Below are positions 32,430 through 41,391 of a stretch of DNA of 64,000 nt, one piece after another (the first letter of the stretch is position 1; each line of letters opens with the position of its first letter). A model generated the notes under the pieces. The model ran no database searches, was not told where the DNA came from, and worked only from the letters and a program-made list of their open reading frames with translations. The position numbers and the translations under genes are program-made. The DNA comes from Paraburkholderia caffeinitolerans (GTDB taxonomy: Bacteria; Pseudomonadota; Gammaproteobacteria; Burkholderiales; Burkholderiaceae): assembly GCF_902859945.1 (NCBI RefSeq), contig NZ_CADIKL010000014.1, positions 1 through 64,000 of the forward strand, read 5' to 3'.

Positions 32430-35282
32430 ATGCCCGAAAGCATAAACGGTGTCGCTCTTCCAAATGAAGACGGCGCGGTCAAGTCCCTCATTGATACGAA
32501 GCTGGTGACACCGCGACTCGGTCGCGGACTTGTACCACGCGACGCAATGCTGGCGCGCCTCACGCAGGCGCGCCAATGCCGATGCTTCGTGCTCATCGGC
32601 CCCGCCGGCTACGGCAAGACCACCACCCTCGCCAAATGGTGCCGGGCGATGATTCCTCTCGGCTACGACGTTGCCTGGCTCACGCTCGCACCGGAGGACG
32701 ACCGCCTGCCGACGTGGCTCAGTTATCTGACAAGCAGCATCAGCCGGGTCTCGCCCGCGATCGCCCGCGACACCGAGCAGCTCGGAGGATTCCAGGGCGG
32801 CGAAGAAGCACTCGAGCGCACCATCGTCGCATTGGTGCGTGGCATTGCGCGTCATCGCCGCGAGTTGCTGCTGGTCTTCGACGATATTCATCATGTCAAG
32901 GATGCCTCAATACTTTCGGCGCTCCAGTCGCTGATCAACTACGCCCCGCCCAACCTGCATTTCGCATTCAGCTCCCGTTCACCGCTGCCCTTTCCGCTCG
33001 AACGGGAACGCGCAGAGAACGGGGTGTGCGAGATCGGCGCCTCCGAGCTACGCTTTTCCGCGGAGGAGTCCGCCCTGTTCCTGAGCGCACAGCTCGGCAG
33101 CATCGACAGCGACAGCGCTCACCACCTGCATGTGCTCACCGACGGCTGGGCGGCAGGGCTCCAGGTCTTCTCCGTGGCGTGGAAGCGCAGAAGGCGGGGC
33201 GCGCCCACGCCCGGCGCCGCCAGTGCGTTCTTCCAGAAGCAGTTGCGCGACTCGCGCGCGTTCGCCGTCTACTTCGAACAGGAAGTGCTCCAGCGTCTCG
33301 CGCCCGAGGAGCTGGACCTGCTCATACGCGTATCCGCCTGCGACCGCTTCTGCGCCGCGCTTTGTGCGGCGCTGCTCGACAATCCCGGTGCCCGGGACGT
33401 GTCGAATGAACTGCTTGCGCGGCTCGAAGCCGACAATCTGTTCATTTCCACGGTCGATCGCAACGCATGGGAGACCTGGTACGGCCTGCACCCGCTGTTG
33501 CGCGAATCGTTGTCAGAGCACTTCGCTGCCTGGGACTACGAAGCGCAGCGCAAGGTCCATGCGATTGCCTCCCGCTGGTTCCGCGCACACGGCCACGTGG
33601 ACGAGGCCATCCACCACGCATTGCGCGCCGGCGAGCCCGAGCAGGCAGCGGCCATGGTCGAACAGTGCGCGCAGACGCTCTTCGTGCTCGGCGACCGGGC
33701 CAAACTGATGCACCTCGTTCGCGAACTACCCGCCGCGCAGGTAGAGGCGAGTGTGCGATTGCGTACGTGGATGGCTCGCATGCAGATCTACTGGCGCGAA
33801 TTCGTCGCGTGCGCCGCCACCCTCGATGCACTGGACGCCGATGTCCCGGCCGACGATGCCTGCCATCGCTTCACGATCGATGTCTTGCGCGCGGCCCTCG
33901 CGGTGCAGCGCGACAACGTGCAGGCAGTCGAGGCGCTGGGAGCCCGTTTCGCCGCCCCGCCCGTCGACGCGGACCCGGCGCTGGCGGCGGGCGGGCGGCT
34001 CATCCTGACCTGGCTTGCCATGCGCCGCGGCGAGTACCAACGCGCGCGCGACCTCCAGTTCGACGCGCCCGTCACGGTGATAGACGATGCGCCGCTCGTT
34101 GGATCGATCGTCGGATCGCTCTATGGCCGTTGCTTCGCGGGGCTCGCGTATGCGCTCGAAGGCAGCATGACGCAGGCCGAGCAGGTGTACCGCGCCGTTC
34201 TCCGCGACGCCGACATGGGTGGCAAGGTATGCGCTGAACCGGCCAACCTCGCGGCCGCCCTGCTCGGCGAAGTGCTCGTGGAACGCAACGACAACCGCAC
34301 CGCGCGCGATCTGCTCGAAGAGCGTGCCGATGTGTACGAACAGGTTTCGATGCCCGATTGCGTCCTGCGCGTCATGACGACGTTGTCGGCTGCGCACTGG
34401 AACATGGGTCTGCGCTCCAGCGCCATCGGTTATCTCGAGCGCCTCGAAAAGTACGCGCGGCATCTCGAACTCGACCGCCCGCTCGCGCACAGCCTGGCAT
34501 TGCAGGTGACGCGGCTCCTCGCGAATGGTGAGATGGAAGCCGCGCACGCGCGGCTCGAACAGCTCGCCGAACTCGATGCGAGACACTTTCCGGATTCCCC
34601 CGCGGAGTTCTACAGCGAACTCCACGTGGCCGCACACGGGACCCAGGTTCGCTGGTGCCTCGCGACAGGGGACATCGAACAAGCCGCGCGTTATCTCTCG
34701 CCGCTCATCGACTACTGCCGCTCGCATGGGCGGCAACGCGACGAGGTCGCACTGCTCATGCAGCACGCGGTCGTTCTAGCCCGTTTGGGTCGCGTGGCAG
34801 CAGCCCGAGGGGAAGTGCTGGAGGCCCTGCAGCGCGGCCACCGGCTCGGTCTCGTGCGCACCCTGGTCGATGCCGACCCCAATGCCGCCGCCCTGCTCGG
34901 CGAAATCGCACAAGACAGGGCCGCCGAGCCGGTAGTCGCGTTCTACGCGGAGCGCATTCTTTCCCGCATAGCGGCAAACGACGCACGAACGCCGCTTGCT
35001 GGAGGCGCGAACATCCATCCGAACCGGGCTGCACGCGATCTGCCGAAATTCAGCCAGCGGGAAACCGACGTCGTCAGGCTGCTTGTCGAAGCATTCACCG
35101 CCAAAAAGATCGCTCGCGCGCTCGGCCTGTCACCCGAAACCGTTAAATGGCATCTCGCCAACATTTACGGGAAGCTCGGCGTTTCCGGGCGCGACGCGGC
35201 ACTCGACCGTCTGCGTGATATCGATTGGGGTTCCGGCCCAGGCGTCGTACGCGCGAAGTTCGACACGAAACCAAACGAATAG
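32430..35282 (+). CDS. MalT-type LuxR-family ATP-dependent regulator
   Basis: A 950-residue STAND regulator. A P-loop (GPAGYGKTT) is at residues 57-65 and a Walker B-like LLLVFDDIHH near 150. A long helical, TPR-like sensor region fills about 350-850. A C-terminal LuxR helix-turn-helix (FSQRETDVVRLL ... LGLSPETVKWHLANIYGKL) is near 875-935. MalT-type proteins bind ATP and an inducer, oligomerise and activate transcription; AlkS and AcoK are catabolic examples. It sits between the acyl-CoA dehydrogenase pair and the GMC oxidoreductase and is the likely activator of this module. A decayed relative of its C-terminus lies at 41.2 kb. Confidence 0.88.
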   Translation: MPESINGVALPNEDGAVKSLIDTKLVTPRLGRGLVPRDAMLARLTQARQCRCFVLIGPAGYGKTTTLAKWCRAMIPLGYDVAWLTLAPEDDRLPTWLSYLTSSISRVSPAIARDTEQLGGFQGGEEALERTIVALVRGIARHRRELLLVFDDIHHVKDASILSALQSLINYAPPNLHFAFSSRSPLPFPLERERAENGVCEIGASELRFSAEESALFLSAQLGSIDSDSAHHLHVLTDGWAAGLQVFSVAWKRRRRGAPTPGAASAFFQKQLRDSRAFAVYFEQEVLQRLAPEELDLLIRVSACDRFCAALCAALLDNPGARDVSNELLARLEADNLFISTVDRNAWETWYGLHPLLRESLSEHFAAWDYEAQRKVHAIASRWFRAHGHVDEAIHHALRAGEPEQAAAMVEQCAQTLFVLGDRAKLMHLVRELPAAQVEASVRLRTWMARMQIYWREFVACAATLDALDADVPADDACHRFTIDVLRAALAVQRDNVQAVEALGARFAAPPVDADPALAAGGRLILTWLAMRRGEYQRARDLQFDAPVTVIDDAPLVGSIVGSLYGRCFAGLAYALEGSMTQAEQVYRAVLRDADMGGKVCAEPANLAAALLGEVLVERNDNRTARDLLEERADVYEQVSMPDCVLRVMTTLSAAHWNMGLRSSAIGYLERLEKYARHLELDRPLAHSLALQVTRLLANGEMEAAHARLEQLAELDARHFPDSPAEFYSELHVAAHGTQVRWCLATGDIEQAARYLSPLIDYCRSHGRQRDEVALLMQHAVVLARLGRVAAARGEVLEALQRGHRLGLVRTLVDADPNAAALLGEIAQDRAAEPVVAFYAERILSRIAANDARTPLAGGANIHPNRAARDLPKFSQRETDVVRLLVEAFTAKKIARALGLSPETVKWHLANIYGKLGVSGRDAALDRLRDIDWGSGPGVVRAKFDTKPNE

Positions 35283-35431
35283 GCGCCTGCTCAGCGGTGC
35301 CCCCTTCTTCACGTCCCGCGAACCGGGGCGTCGCCTTGGCACGTCCACTCCCGTCGTTGTGCGAAACCCGACGCTCCCGACGCGGCGCCAGCCTCATACC
35401 CGCGCGCATCGACGCGTGCGTGAATGTCCTT

Positions 35432-35451
35432 CCCCCTGTTTTGCGGGGGGG
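35432..35451. repeat. Small hairpin repeat (CCCCCTGTTTT ... GGGGGG), copy 2
   Basis: CCCCC, loop TGTTTTGC, then a run of seven Gs, within the 283-base gap between the MalT-type gene and the GMC gene. It shares its first 11 bases with the hairpin at 23885-23902. It may be a terminator-like or protein-binding hairpin, but no T-run follows. The rest of the gap shows no gene. Confidence 0.45.
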
Positions 35452-35566
35452 CTCAGCGCGCCCCCGCCCGTGGTGTACTTGATCACCTCCACAAGCATGG
35501 ATGCATGCCGTCTTACGTTACCGCGCCATGTCCATGCAAGTTTCGCGCTGCAGGTGATCGAATCCT

Positions 35567-37258
35567 ATGAATACCCACTACGACTATATTGTGATTGGAG
35601 GCGGTTCCGCCGGCTGCGCGATTGCGGGCCGTCTGGCCCAGCGCAGCACGCATCGGGTCGCCTTACTCGAAGCCGGGCCGGGCGACCAGAATGCGAGAAT
35701 CACGACGCCCCTTGGCGTCGCTGTCGTCGCGACGAAACGCGGCCCGTTCAACTATGGCTTGCGCACACCGCCCCAGCCGGACCTGAACAACCGGAAGATC
35801 CGTGTGCCGCGCGGACGCGGGCTGGGCGGCAGTTCGTCGATCAACGCCATGGTGTATATCCGCGGCAACGCGGCCGATTACGACAACTGGGCCGCGAATG
35901 GATGCCCTGGCTGGGGATGGCGGGACGTTCTGCCTTACTTCAAGCGCGCTGAGTGCAACGAACGCCTTGCGGGCCATACCGAGGACGCGCTGCACGGCGG
36001 CGTCGGCCCCCTCAGCGTCGTGGATCTTCGCTCGCCCGGCCCGTTCGCGCGCTACTTCATCGAAGCCGCGCTCGCCGCCGGCCACCCCTACAATCCCGAC
36101 TTCAACGGCGTCACCCAGTTGGGCGCCGGCTATTTCCAGGTCACGCAGCGCAATGGCGAACGCTGGAATGCCGCGCGTGCCTACCTGCACGGCGGAGATC
36201 CCGAACTCGCCGCGGCCGGCAAGAGCCGCTGGCCAAATCTGCACGTATTGACCGATACCCAGGTGGTGCGGATCGTGATCGAAGGCGGTCGCGCTACGGG
36301 CGTGGTCGTGCAGCGCGGCGGCGAGGAAACGGTCCTTCACGCCAGCCGCGAAGTGATCCTCAGCGCCGGCGCGATCGGCTCGCCACAACTGCTGATGCTC
36401 TCGGGAGTGGGTCCGGGCGAACATCTGCGCGAACTCGGCATCAAGGTCGTGTGCGATGCACCCGGCGTGGGACACAACCTTCACGACCATCCCGACATTC
36501 TGCTCGTCCAGACCTCAGTGCCGAGTCGCGATCTGTTTGGGGTCTCCGTGCTCGGGGGGCTGCGCATGCTGCGAGAACTGCGGCGCTACAAACGCGAGCG
36601 TACCGGCATGCTGACCAGCAACGTCGCTGAGGCGGGTGCCTTCATCAAGAGCCGCCCGGACCTTACCGAGCCCGATCTGCAAATCCATTTCGCCAATGCG
36701 GCCATCACGGTCCCGATGAAATACGGCCACGGCTACTCGGCGCACATTTGCCTCCTACGGCCGCACAGCCGCGGCCGGCTCACGCTGAAATCGAAGGACG
36801 TGCGCGATACACCCGTCATCGACCTCAACATGCTCGCGGACAGCCGCGACATGGACGCGCTCGTGGCCGGCGTGCGCCTGCTCAAACGGATCGTCGACCA
36901 GCCCGCGCTCAAGCGCTTCGGCGGCCGCCCCGTGAATCCCTGGCTGGACGCGGAGACGTCCACGGATGACGAAATCCGGGCACTGCTGCGCGCGCGGACC
37001 GAAACCGTCTTTCATCCCGTCGGCACCTGCCGCATGGGCACAGATGCGCACGCCGTCGTCGACACGGAATTGCACGTGCGCGGCGTAGCCGGGCTTCGCG
37101 TGGTCGATGCGTCGGTCATGCCGGCCGTCGTCAGCGGCAATACCAACGCACCGACGATCATGATCGCGGAGAAAGCCGCAGATTTGATACTGGGTCGCCC
37201 CACGCCAGTGACATCCGTCGCAGGCAACGCACCGACGACGACCAGAGAGACGCTTTGA
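35567..37258 (+). CDS. GMC-family FAD-dependent alcohol dehydrogenase
   Basis: A 563-residue GMC oxidoreductase with the FAD motif YIVIGGGSAGCAIAGRL at the N-terminus, GRGLGGSSSINAMVYIRG (GMC signature 1), SAGAIGSPQLLMLSGVG (signature 2), and a catalytic HPVGTCRMG near the C-terminus followed by GNTNAPTIMIAEKAA. Bacterial members oxidise choline, long or branched alcohols, or polyethylene glycol to aldehydes. Here, with a thioesterase and acyl-CoA ligase next door and no betaine genes, an alcohol of the degraded carbon skeleton is more likely than choline. AGGTGA lies about 8 bases before the ATG. Confidence 0.87.
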   Translation: MNTHYDYIVIGGGSAGCAIAGRLAQRSTHRVALLEAGPGDQNARITTPLGVAVVATKRGPFNYGLRTPPQPDLNNRKIRVPRGRGLGGSSSINAMVYIRGNAADYDNWAANGCPGWGWRDVLPYFKRAECNERLAGHTEDALHGGVGPLSVVDLRSPGPFARYFIEAALAAGHPYNPDFNGVTQLGAGYFQVTQRNGERWNAARAYLHGGDPELAAAGKSRWPNLHVLTDTQVVRIVIEGGRATGVVVQRGGEETVLHASREVILSAGAIGSPQLLMLSGVGPGEHLRELGIKVVCDAPGVGHNLHDHPDILLVQTSVPSRDLFGVSVLGGLRMLRELRRYKRERTGMLTSNVAEAGAFIKSRPDLTEPDLQIHFANAAITVPMKYGHGYSAHICLLRPHSRGRLTLKSKDVRDTPVIDLNMLADSRDMDALVAGVRLLKRIVDQPALKRFGGRPVNPWLDAETSTDDEIRALLRARTETVFHPVGTCRMGTDAHAVVDTELHVRGVAGLRVVDASVMPAVVSGNTNAPTIMIAEKAADLILGRPTPVTSVAGNAPTTTRETL

Positions 37259-37272
37259 CCAGGCGGCAACCA

Positions 37273-37773
37273 ATGCTTTCACCCGAATTCTCCGCCTCCG
37301 AGGTAGCCGCGGTCGCACATGCGTCGATCGCAGCACCTGAAAATTTCGAGCCGGCCATCACGACCGCCGCATTCTCCAATTTGTGCGGTGGCTTCATGAT
37401 CCACCGATTGCTGCCCATCGTCGGCGTGCGCGTGCAGCCAGAACACCTGAACAGCCTCGGCATCGCACATGGCGGATTTCTTGCCACGTTTGTGGATTCC
37501 GCGTTCGGGTTGATCCTGCGGCGCGACTTCACCCACACCCTGACCCCGACAGTCCATCTGGGCGTCGACTATCTCGCGCCCGCAAAACAGGGAGACTGGC
37601 TCGAAGCGCACGTCTCGGTCGCGAAGGTCGGCAGAAGTGTTGCCCACGCAACCTGTTCGGTCTTGACCGACGGGCGCACCCTCTTGACGTCCAGCGGCGT
37701 CTTTCACGTGGGAAGTTCCACCCGCCGTCAAGACCGCTCGACAACCTGCAAGCCGCCAGGGCAAGCCACCTGA
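37273..37773 (+). CDS. PaaI-like hot-dog thioesterase
   Basis: A 166-residue hot-dog protein with the PaaI-type active-site stretch GIAHGGFLATFVDSAFGL and TVHLGVDYLAPAKQGDWL. Such enzymes hydrolyse acyl- or phenylacetyl-CoA esters and relieve CoA trapping when a pathway stalls. AGGCGG precedes the chosen ATG; a TTG overlapping the GMC stop is an alternative 18 bases upstream. It is in one unit with the GMC and acyl-CoA ligase genes. Confidence 0.83.
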   Translation: MLSPEFSASEVAAVAHASIAAPENFEPAITTAAFSNLCGGFMIHRLLPIVGVRVQPEHLNSLGIAHGGFLATFVDSAFGLILRRDFTHTLTPTVHLGVDYLAPAKQGDWLEAHVSVAKVGRSVAHATCSVLTDGRTLLTSSGVFHVGSSTRRQDRSTTCKPPGQAT

Positions 37774-37804
37774 GCATGACAATACAATCTGGAAGGAGAC
37801 GTTG

Positions 37805-39358
37805 ATGTACATGACTCACGCCCTGCACCGATCCCTGCAACAATCGCCCGACAAAGTGGCGACGATATTCCGGGAACGTCGCCGGTCTTTCCGCGAATTC
37901 ACCGATCGCGTAGCGCGCCTTGCCGGCGCGCTGCAATCGCTTGGCATGCAACCGGGCGACCGCGTCGCCATGCTGTCATTCAATTCGGACTACTACCTTG
38001 AATACCTGATGGGCGTCTGGTGGGGAGGCGGCGTGGCCAATCCGGTGAACATCCGCTGGAGCGCGGCAGAGATAGCCTACTCGCTCAACGACTGCGACAC
38101 GAACATCCTGATTCTCGCCGATCGCTTCGCGCCGATGGCCGAGGCGATCCAGAGCGCTACGCAACGACCGCTCACGCTCATCTATGCGGGCGAAAAACCC
38201 GTCCCGGATGGGATGAAATCGTTTGAACAACTGATCGAGGAGACCCAGCCCGTTCCGGACGCCGGCCGCGGCTATGACGATCTGGCGATCATCATGTACA
38301 CCGGCGGCACGACCGGTTTTCCCAAGGGCGTTACACAGACACATGCTGCGCTGTGGTGCGCCTCGATCCAGCGCAATGCCGACGTTGCGCCGCTACGCGA
38401 AGGCAGAGTGCTGCATGCGGCGCCGCTCTTCCATATCGGCGCGCTCGGGCGCGCGATCGGTCAGTTCATTGCGGGCGAGAGCCACGTCATCATCCCGCTA
38501 TTCGAACCTGCGGAACTGCTTCGGACCGTCGAGCGCGAACGCGTCACCGAAGTCACGCTCGTGCCTACGATGCTGCAGATGCTGATCGACCATCCCGACT
38601 TCGGCCAAACCGACTTGAGCTGCGTCCGACGCATCTCCTACGGTGCATCCCCGATCACGGCCTCCACGCTCGAAACGAGCTTGCAGCTTCTGCCTCACGT
38701 CGAGTTCACCCAGGCTTACGGTCTCACCGAAACCATGATCGTGGCGTCGAACCCGCACGAAAACCATACCGGGCCGGCACGGACGAAGGGGCTGCACATG
38801 TCGGCCGGGCGCGCCATTTTTGGCATCGCCGTCAAGATCGTCGATGCCGAAGGCGTAGAGGTCCCGCGCGGCACGGTCGGCGAAATTGCGGTGAAGGGTC
38901 CGAACGTGACACACGGCTACTGGAACAGGCCCCAGGAAACGGCGAGCGCACTGCGCGGCGGCTGGTTGCACACGGGTGACGGCGCCTATATGGACGACGC
39001 CGGCTACATCTTCATCGTCGACCGCATCAAGGACATGATCGTCAGCGGCAGCGAAAACGTCTATTCGGCAGAAGTCGAGAATGTGATCTGCCGGCACCCG
39101 GCCGTCGCATCGTGCGCGGTGATCGGTCTGCCAGACGAAAAGTGGGGCGAAACCGTGCATGCAGTCGTGGTGTTGCGTCCTGACATGACAGCGACCGAAG
39201 CGCAGATTCGCGAACACTGCAGGCAGGCAATCGCCGGCTACAAGTGCCCGAAATCCGTGGAGTTCCGTGCAGAGCTGCCGCTTTCGGGTATCGGCAAAGT
39301 TCTCAAACGGGAACTGCGCGCCGCCATGGAAAAACAGCCGGCGCACGCAGGCCACTAA
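37805..39358 (+). CDS. AMP-forming acyl-CoA ligase
   Basis: A 517-residue ANL-superfamily ligase. The P-loop IMYTGGTTGFPKGVTQ is near residue 160, the A5 motif QAYGLTETM near 300, and the hinge region DRIKDMIVSGSENVYSAEVE near 395. The catalytic lysine is in GIGKVLKRELR near the end. It activates a fatty or aromatic acid to its CoA thioester through an acyl-AMP. AAGGAGAC precedes the start; a second ATG six bases on is equally possible. The third gene of the GMC-thioesterase-ligase unit, it feeds the acyl-CoA dehydrogenases upstream. Confidence 0.88.
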   Translation: MYMTHALHRSLQQSPDKVATIFRERRRSFREFTDRVARLAGALQSLGMQPGDRVAMLSFNSDYYLEYLMGVWWGGGVANPVNIRWSAAEIAYSLNDCDTNILILADRFAPMAEAIQSATQRPLTLIYAGEKPVPDGMKSFEQLIEETQPVPDAGRGYDDLAIIMYTGGTTGFPKGVTQTHAALWCASIQRNADVAPLREGRVLHAAPLFHIGALGRAIGQFIAGESHVIIPLFEPAELLRTVERERVTEVTLVPTMLQMLIDHPDFGQTDLSCVRRISYGASPITASTLETSLQLLPHVEFTQAYGLTETMIVASNPHENHTGPARTKGLHMSAGRAIFGIAVKIVDAEGVEVPRGTVGEIAVKGPNVTHGYWNRPQETASALRGGWLHTGDGAYMDDAGYIFIVDRIKDMIVSGSENVYSAEVENVICRHPAVASCAVIGLPDEKWGETVHAVVVLRPDMTATEAQIREHCRQAIAGYKCPKSVEFRAELPLSGIGKVLKRELRAAMEKQPAHAGH

Positions 39359-39387
39359 AGCGAACCGTTCCACCCGAAATCTGGAAC

Positions 39388-39762
39388 ATGGGCATGTCTT
39401 CATATCAACCGGTGCCGGCTGCAAACAAGGCCGATGCACAAACCCGAGCCACCGCCGCCACCGTTGCGGCGCATCAACGCGCATTGCGCGAGCTGCCGAT
39501 GGAGGACCACCTCGACGAAGCCGAAGCAAACCGGGGCTTCATCGGTACCGTTCCCAATGCGGAAGTGCGCGATGCCTACGGTCGCCTCGTCTGGAGTCTC
39601 GCCGACTACGGCTTTCTCGATGCCGAAGAGGCCCCGGCCACCGCGCACCCGGCCCTGTGGCGCCAGGTCCGCCTGAACCGGGTCCACGGGCTCTTCGAGG
39701 TCACGGAGCGCATCTATCAGGTACGCGGCTTCGATCTGGCCAACATGACCATCATCGAAGAT
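39388..39762 (+). pseudogene. Alkylsulfatase N-terminal fragment
   Basis: The 125 codons match the N-terminal part of the alkylsulfatase family, for example ATAHPALWRQVRLNRVHGLF against ATVNPSLWRNAKLNMNHGLF in the intact protein at 5.5 kb. They run to [15 protein letters not shown], and then the gene stops. Everything from the zinc site onward is missing. It has no signal peptide and is a divergent paralogue, not a recent copy, of the intact gene. The break at 39751-39761 joins straight into chemoreceptor sequence. Confidence 0.7.
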
Positions 39763-40180
39763 CATCGGCATCATCGAGGGCATTGCATTCCAGACCAACA
39801 TCCTTGCCTTGAACGCCGCCGTCGAGGCTGCGCGAGCGGGCGAGCAGGGACGTGGCTTCGCGGTCGTCGCGGGCGAGGTGCGCGCGCTCGCGCAGCGCTC
39901 GTCGACCGCCGCGAAGGAGATCAAGGCGCTCATCGACACCTCGGTCGAACGCGTTGGCACCGGCACATCGCTTGTCGACCAGGCCGGCCGCCTCATGACG
40001 TCGGTCGCGGTGTTCCGGCTCCCGGACCGGACGGCGCCGGGCACGGCGAGCCCCCTTGCCGATCCTGCGCAGCCGGCGCAGAGAACCCGTCCGTTCGCTG
40101 GGGCTTTCTGGCAGGCGGGACACCTGCGGTCTATGTCAACGCCCGAGGGCGCGAGGGTTCTGGCGAACCATGATCTGTGA
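39751..40180 (+). pseudogene. Methyl-accepting chemotaxis protein C-terminal fragment with internal deletion
   Basis: In the frame starting near 39752 the DNA encodes the conserved chemoreceptor hairpin tip ([37 protein letters not shown], then KEIKALID). It then jumps from LVDQAGRLM to SVAVFRL, the usual receptor terminus, losing about 65 residues. The N-terminal sensor, membrane segments and HAMP domain are absent. The rest of the frame is unrelated. Not functional. Confidence 0.7.
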
Positions 40181-40265
40181 CGGCGCCCCCCATCAGCGGT
40201 GGGGTGATGCGACCGTCGAGCTTCAAAACTATTGCCTTCCCAACCCACTTTTCCGAGCGCAGCCC

Positions 40266-41093
40266 ATGCCCGCAGAACAGATCCAGCTTCGTGATTCGAC
40301 GCTCGTCATCGACGACGGCGTCGCCGAATTCACACACCAGGTACCGAAGTCGCGCAACGCTTTGTCGCTCGGCTTGCGACAGGACTACGCCCAGATGCTG
40401 GACATGATCGAGCGGGACCGCGGCATCCGCGCACTGATACTGACGGGTTCGGGCGGTAGCTTTTGCGCGGGCGGTGATATCCGGTCGCTCAAGGAGGCCC
40501 GCGAAAATCCGGAAGCCGGCTCACCCGATGGGATCCGCCGCCGCTTGATGAACGGCCATATGTGGATGCAGCGGCTGCGCAATCTGGAGATCCCCGTGAT
40601 CGCAGCCGTTGATGGCGCGGCCGCGGGCGCAGGCTTTTCGCTCGCGCTCGCAGCGGACTTCGTACTCGCTTCGTCACGGGCGTTCTTTTGTATGTCGTTT
40701 GTCAAGATTGGAGTCGTGCCGGATCTGGCTGCGGCCTACTTGCTGCCACGCGTGGTCGGGCTTTCCATGGCCAAGGAACTCGCGCTGACGGCTCGCCGCG
40801 TAGACGTGCAGGAGGCGAAGCAGCTCGGCATCGTGCATACGATTCACTCGCCCGAAGCGCTCGCGCAACAGGCACGTGAGTTTGCACGACGTTTTGTCAC
40901 GGGGCCGCGTGAGGCAATGGGATTGACCAAACGTCTTTTGAATCAGAGTTTCGAGAGCCACTATGCGCTTCTCGCCGAGCTGGAGAGTTCGGCTCAGGCA
41001 GTCGCGACCAGCGCGCCGTTTCATGCCGCAGCCGTTGCGGCATTCCTCGACGGCCAACCTGCCCCATACGATTGGGAACGCTCGCGAACGTGA
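40266..41093 (+). CDS. Enoyl-CoA hydratase/isomerase family protein, PaaG/ECI-like active site
   Basis: A 275-residue crotonase-fold protein. The oxyanion-hole motifs are GSGGSFCAGGDIRSL and AAVDGAAAGAGFSLALAAD. At the active site it reads FCMSFVKIGVVPDLAAAYLLPR. The first hydratase glutamate is absent and an aspartate stands at the second position, as in PaaG and enoyl-CoA delta-isomerases. It is therefore more likely a double-bond isomerase than a hydratase. The start is the ATG after AGCGCAGCCC, a weak site. It follows the fragment debris and may be transcribed from the ligase unit. Confidence 0.83.
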   Translation: MPAEQIQLRDSTLVIDDGVAEFTHQVPKSRNALSLGLRQDYAQMLDMIERDRGIRALILTGSGGSFCAGGDIRSLKEARENPEAGSPDGIRRRLMNGHMWMQRLRNLEIPVIAAVDGAAAGAGFSLALAADFVLASSRAFFCMSFVKIGVVPDLAAAYLLPRVVGLSMAKELALTARRVDVQEAKQLGIVHTIHSPEALAQQAREFARRFVTGPREAMGLTKRLLNQSFESHYALLAELESSAQAVATSAPFHAAAVAAFLDGQPAPYDWERSRT

Positions 41094-41192
41094 TAAATGC
41101 GGACGGTTTCGCGTGGTTGTATCGCACCGCACGTGAGGGCTGGCCAGCCCGAACGCTGCCGGTGCCCGGCCAGCAGCGAGGGATCACACCGT

Positions 41193-41360
41193 TCAAGCCT
41201 GCCAACCAGCGGCGGCGCGCGGTGCAGCATCGAACTGCGTCGCCCCCTCCATATCACGCACGCGCTCGACGGCTTCGTCTCGCCCGCTTACGCCGAATTT
41301 GCTGTAGATATTCGTGAGGTGCCACGTCACCGTCTCCGGCGACAGCCCGAAACCGCCCAA
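41193..41360 (-). pseudogene. LuxR-family C-terminal helix-turn-helix remnant
   Basis: The minus strand encodes [35 protein letters not shown] and a normal stop. This is closely similar to the end of the MalT-type regulator at 32.4 kb (GLSPETVKWHLANIYGKLGV). Everything before about the second helix is lost, and the break lies next to the IS remnant. It is a decayed second MalT/LuxR regulator. Confidence 0.65.
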
Positions 41361-41391
41361 GGTCGCGCTGGTCGCCTGTATGCGCAAGCCC

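Noticed and set aside
35567..37258. Choline dehydrogenase (betA) identity for the GMC protein
   Set aside because: No betaine aldehyde dehydrogenase, betI or choline transporter nearby, and the context is acyl-CoA degradation.
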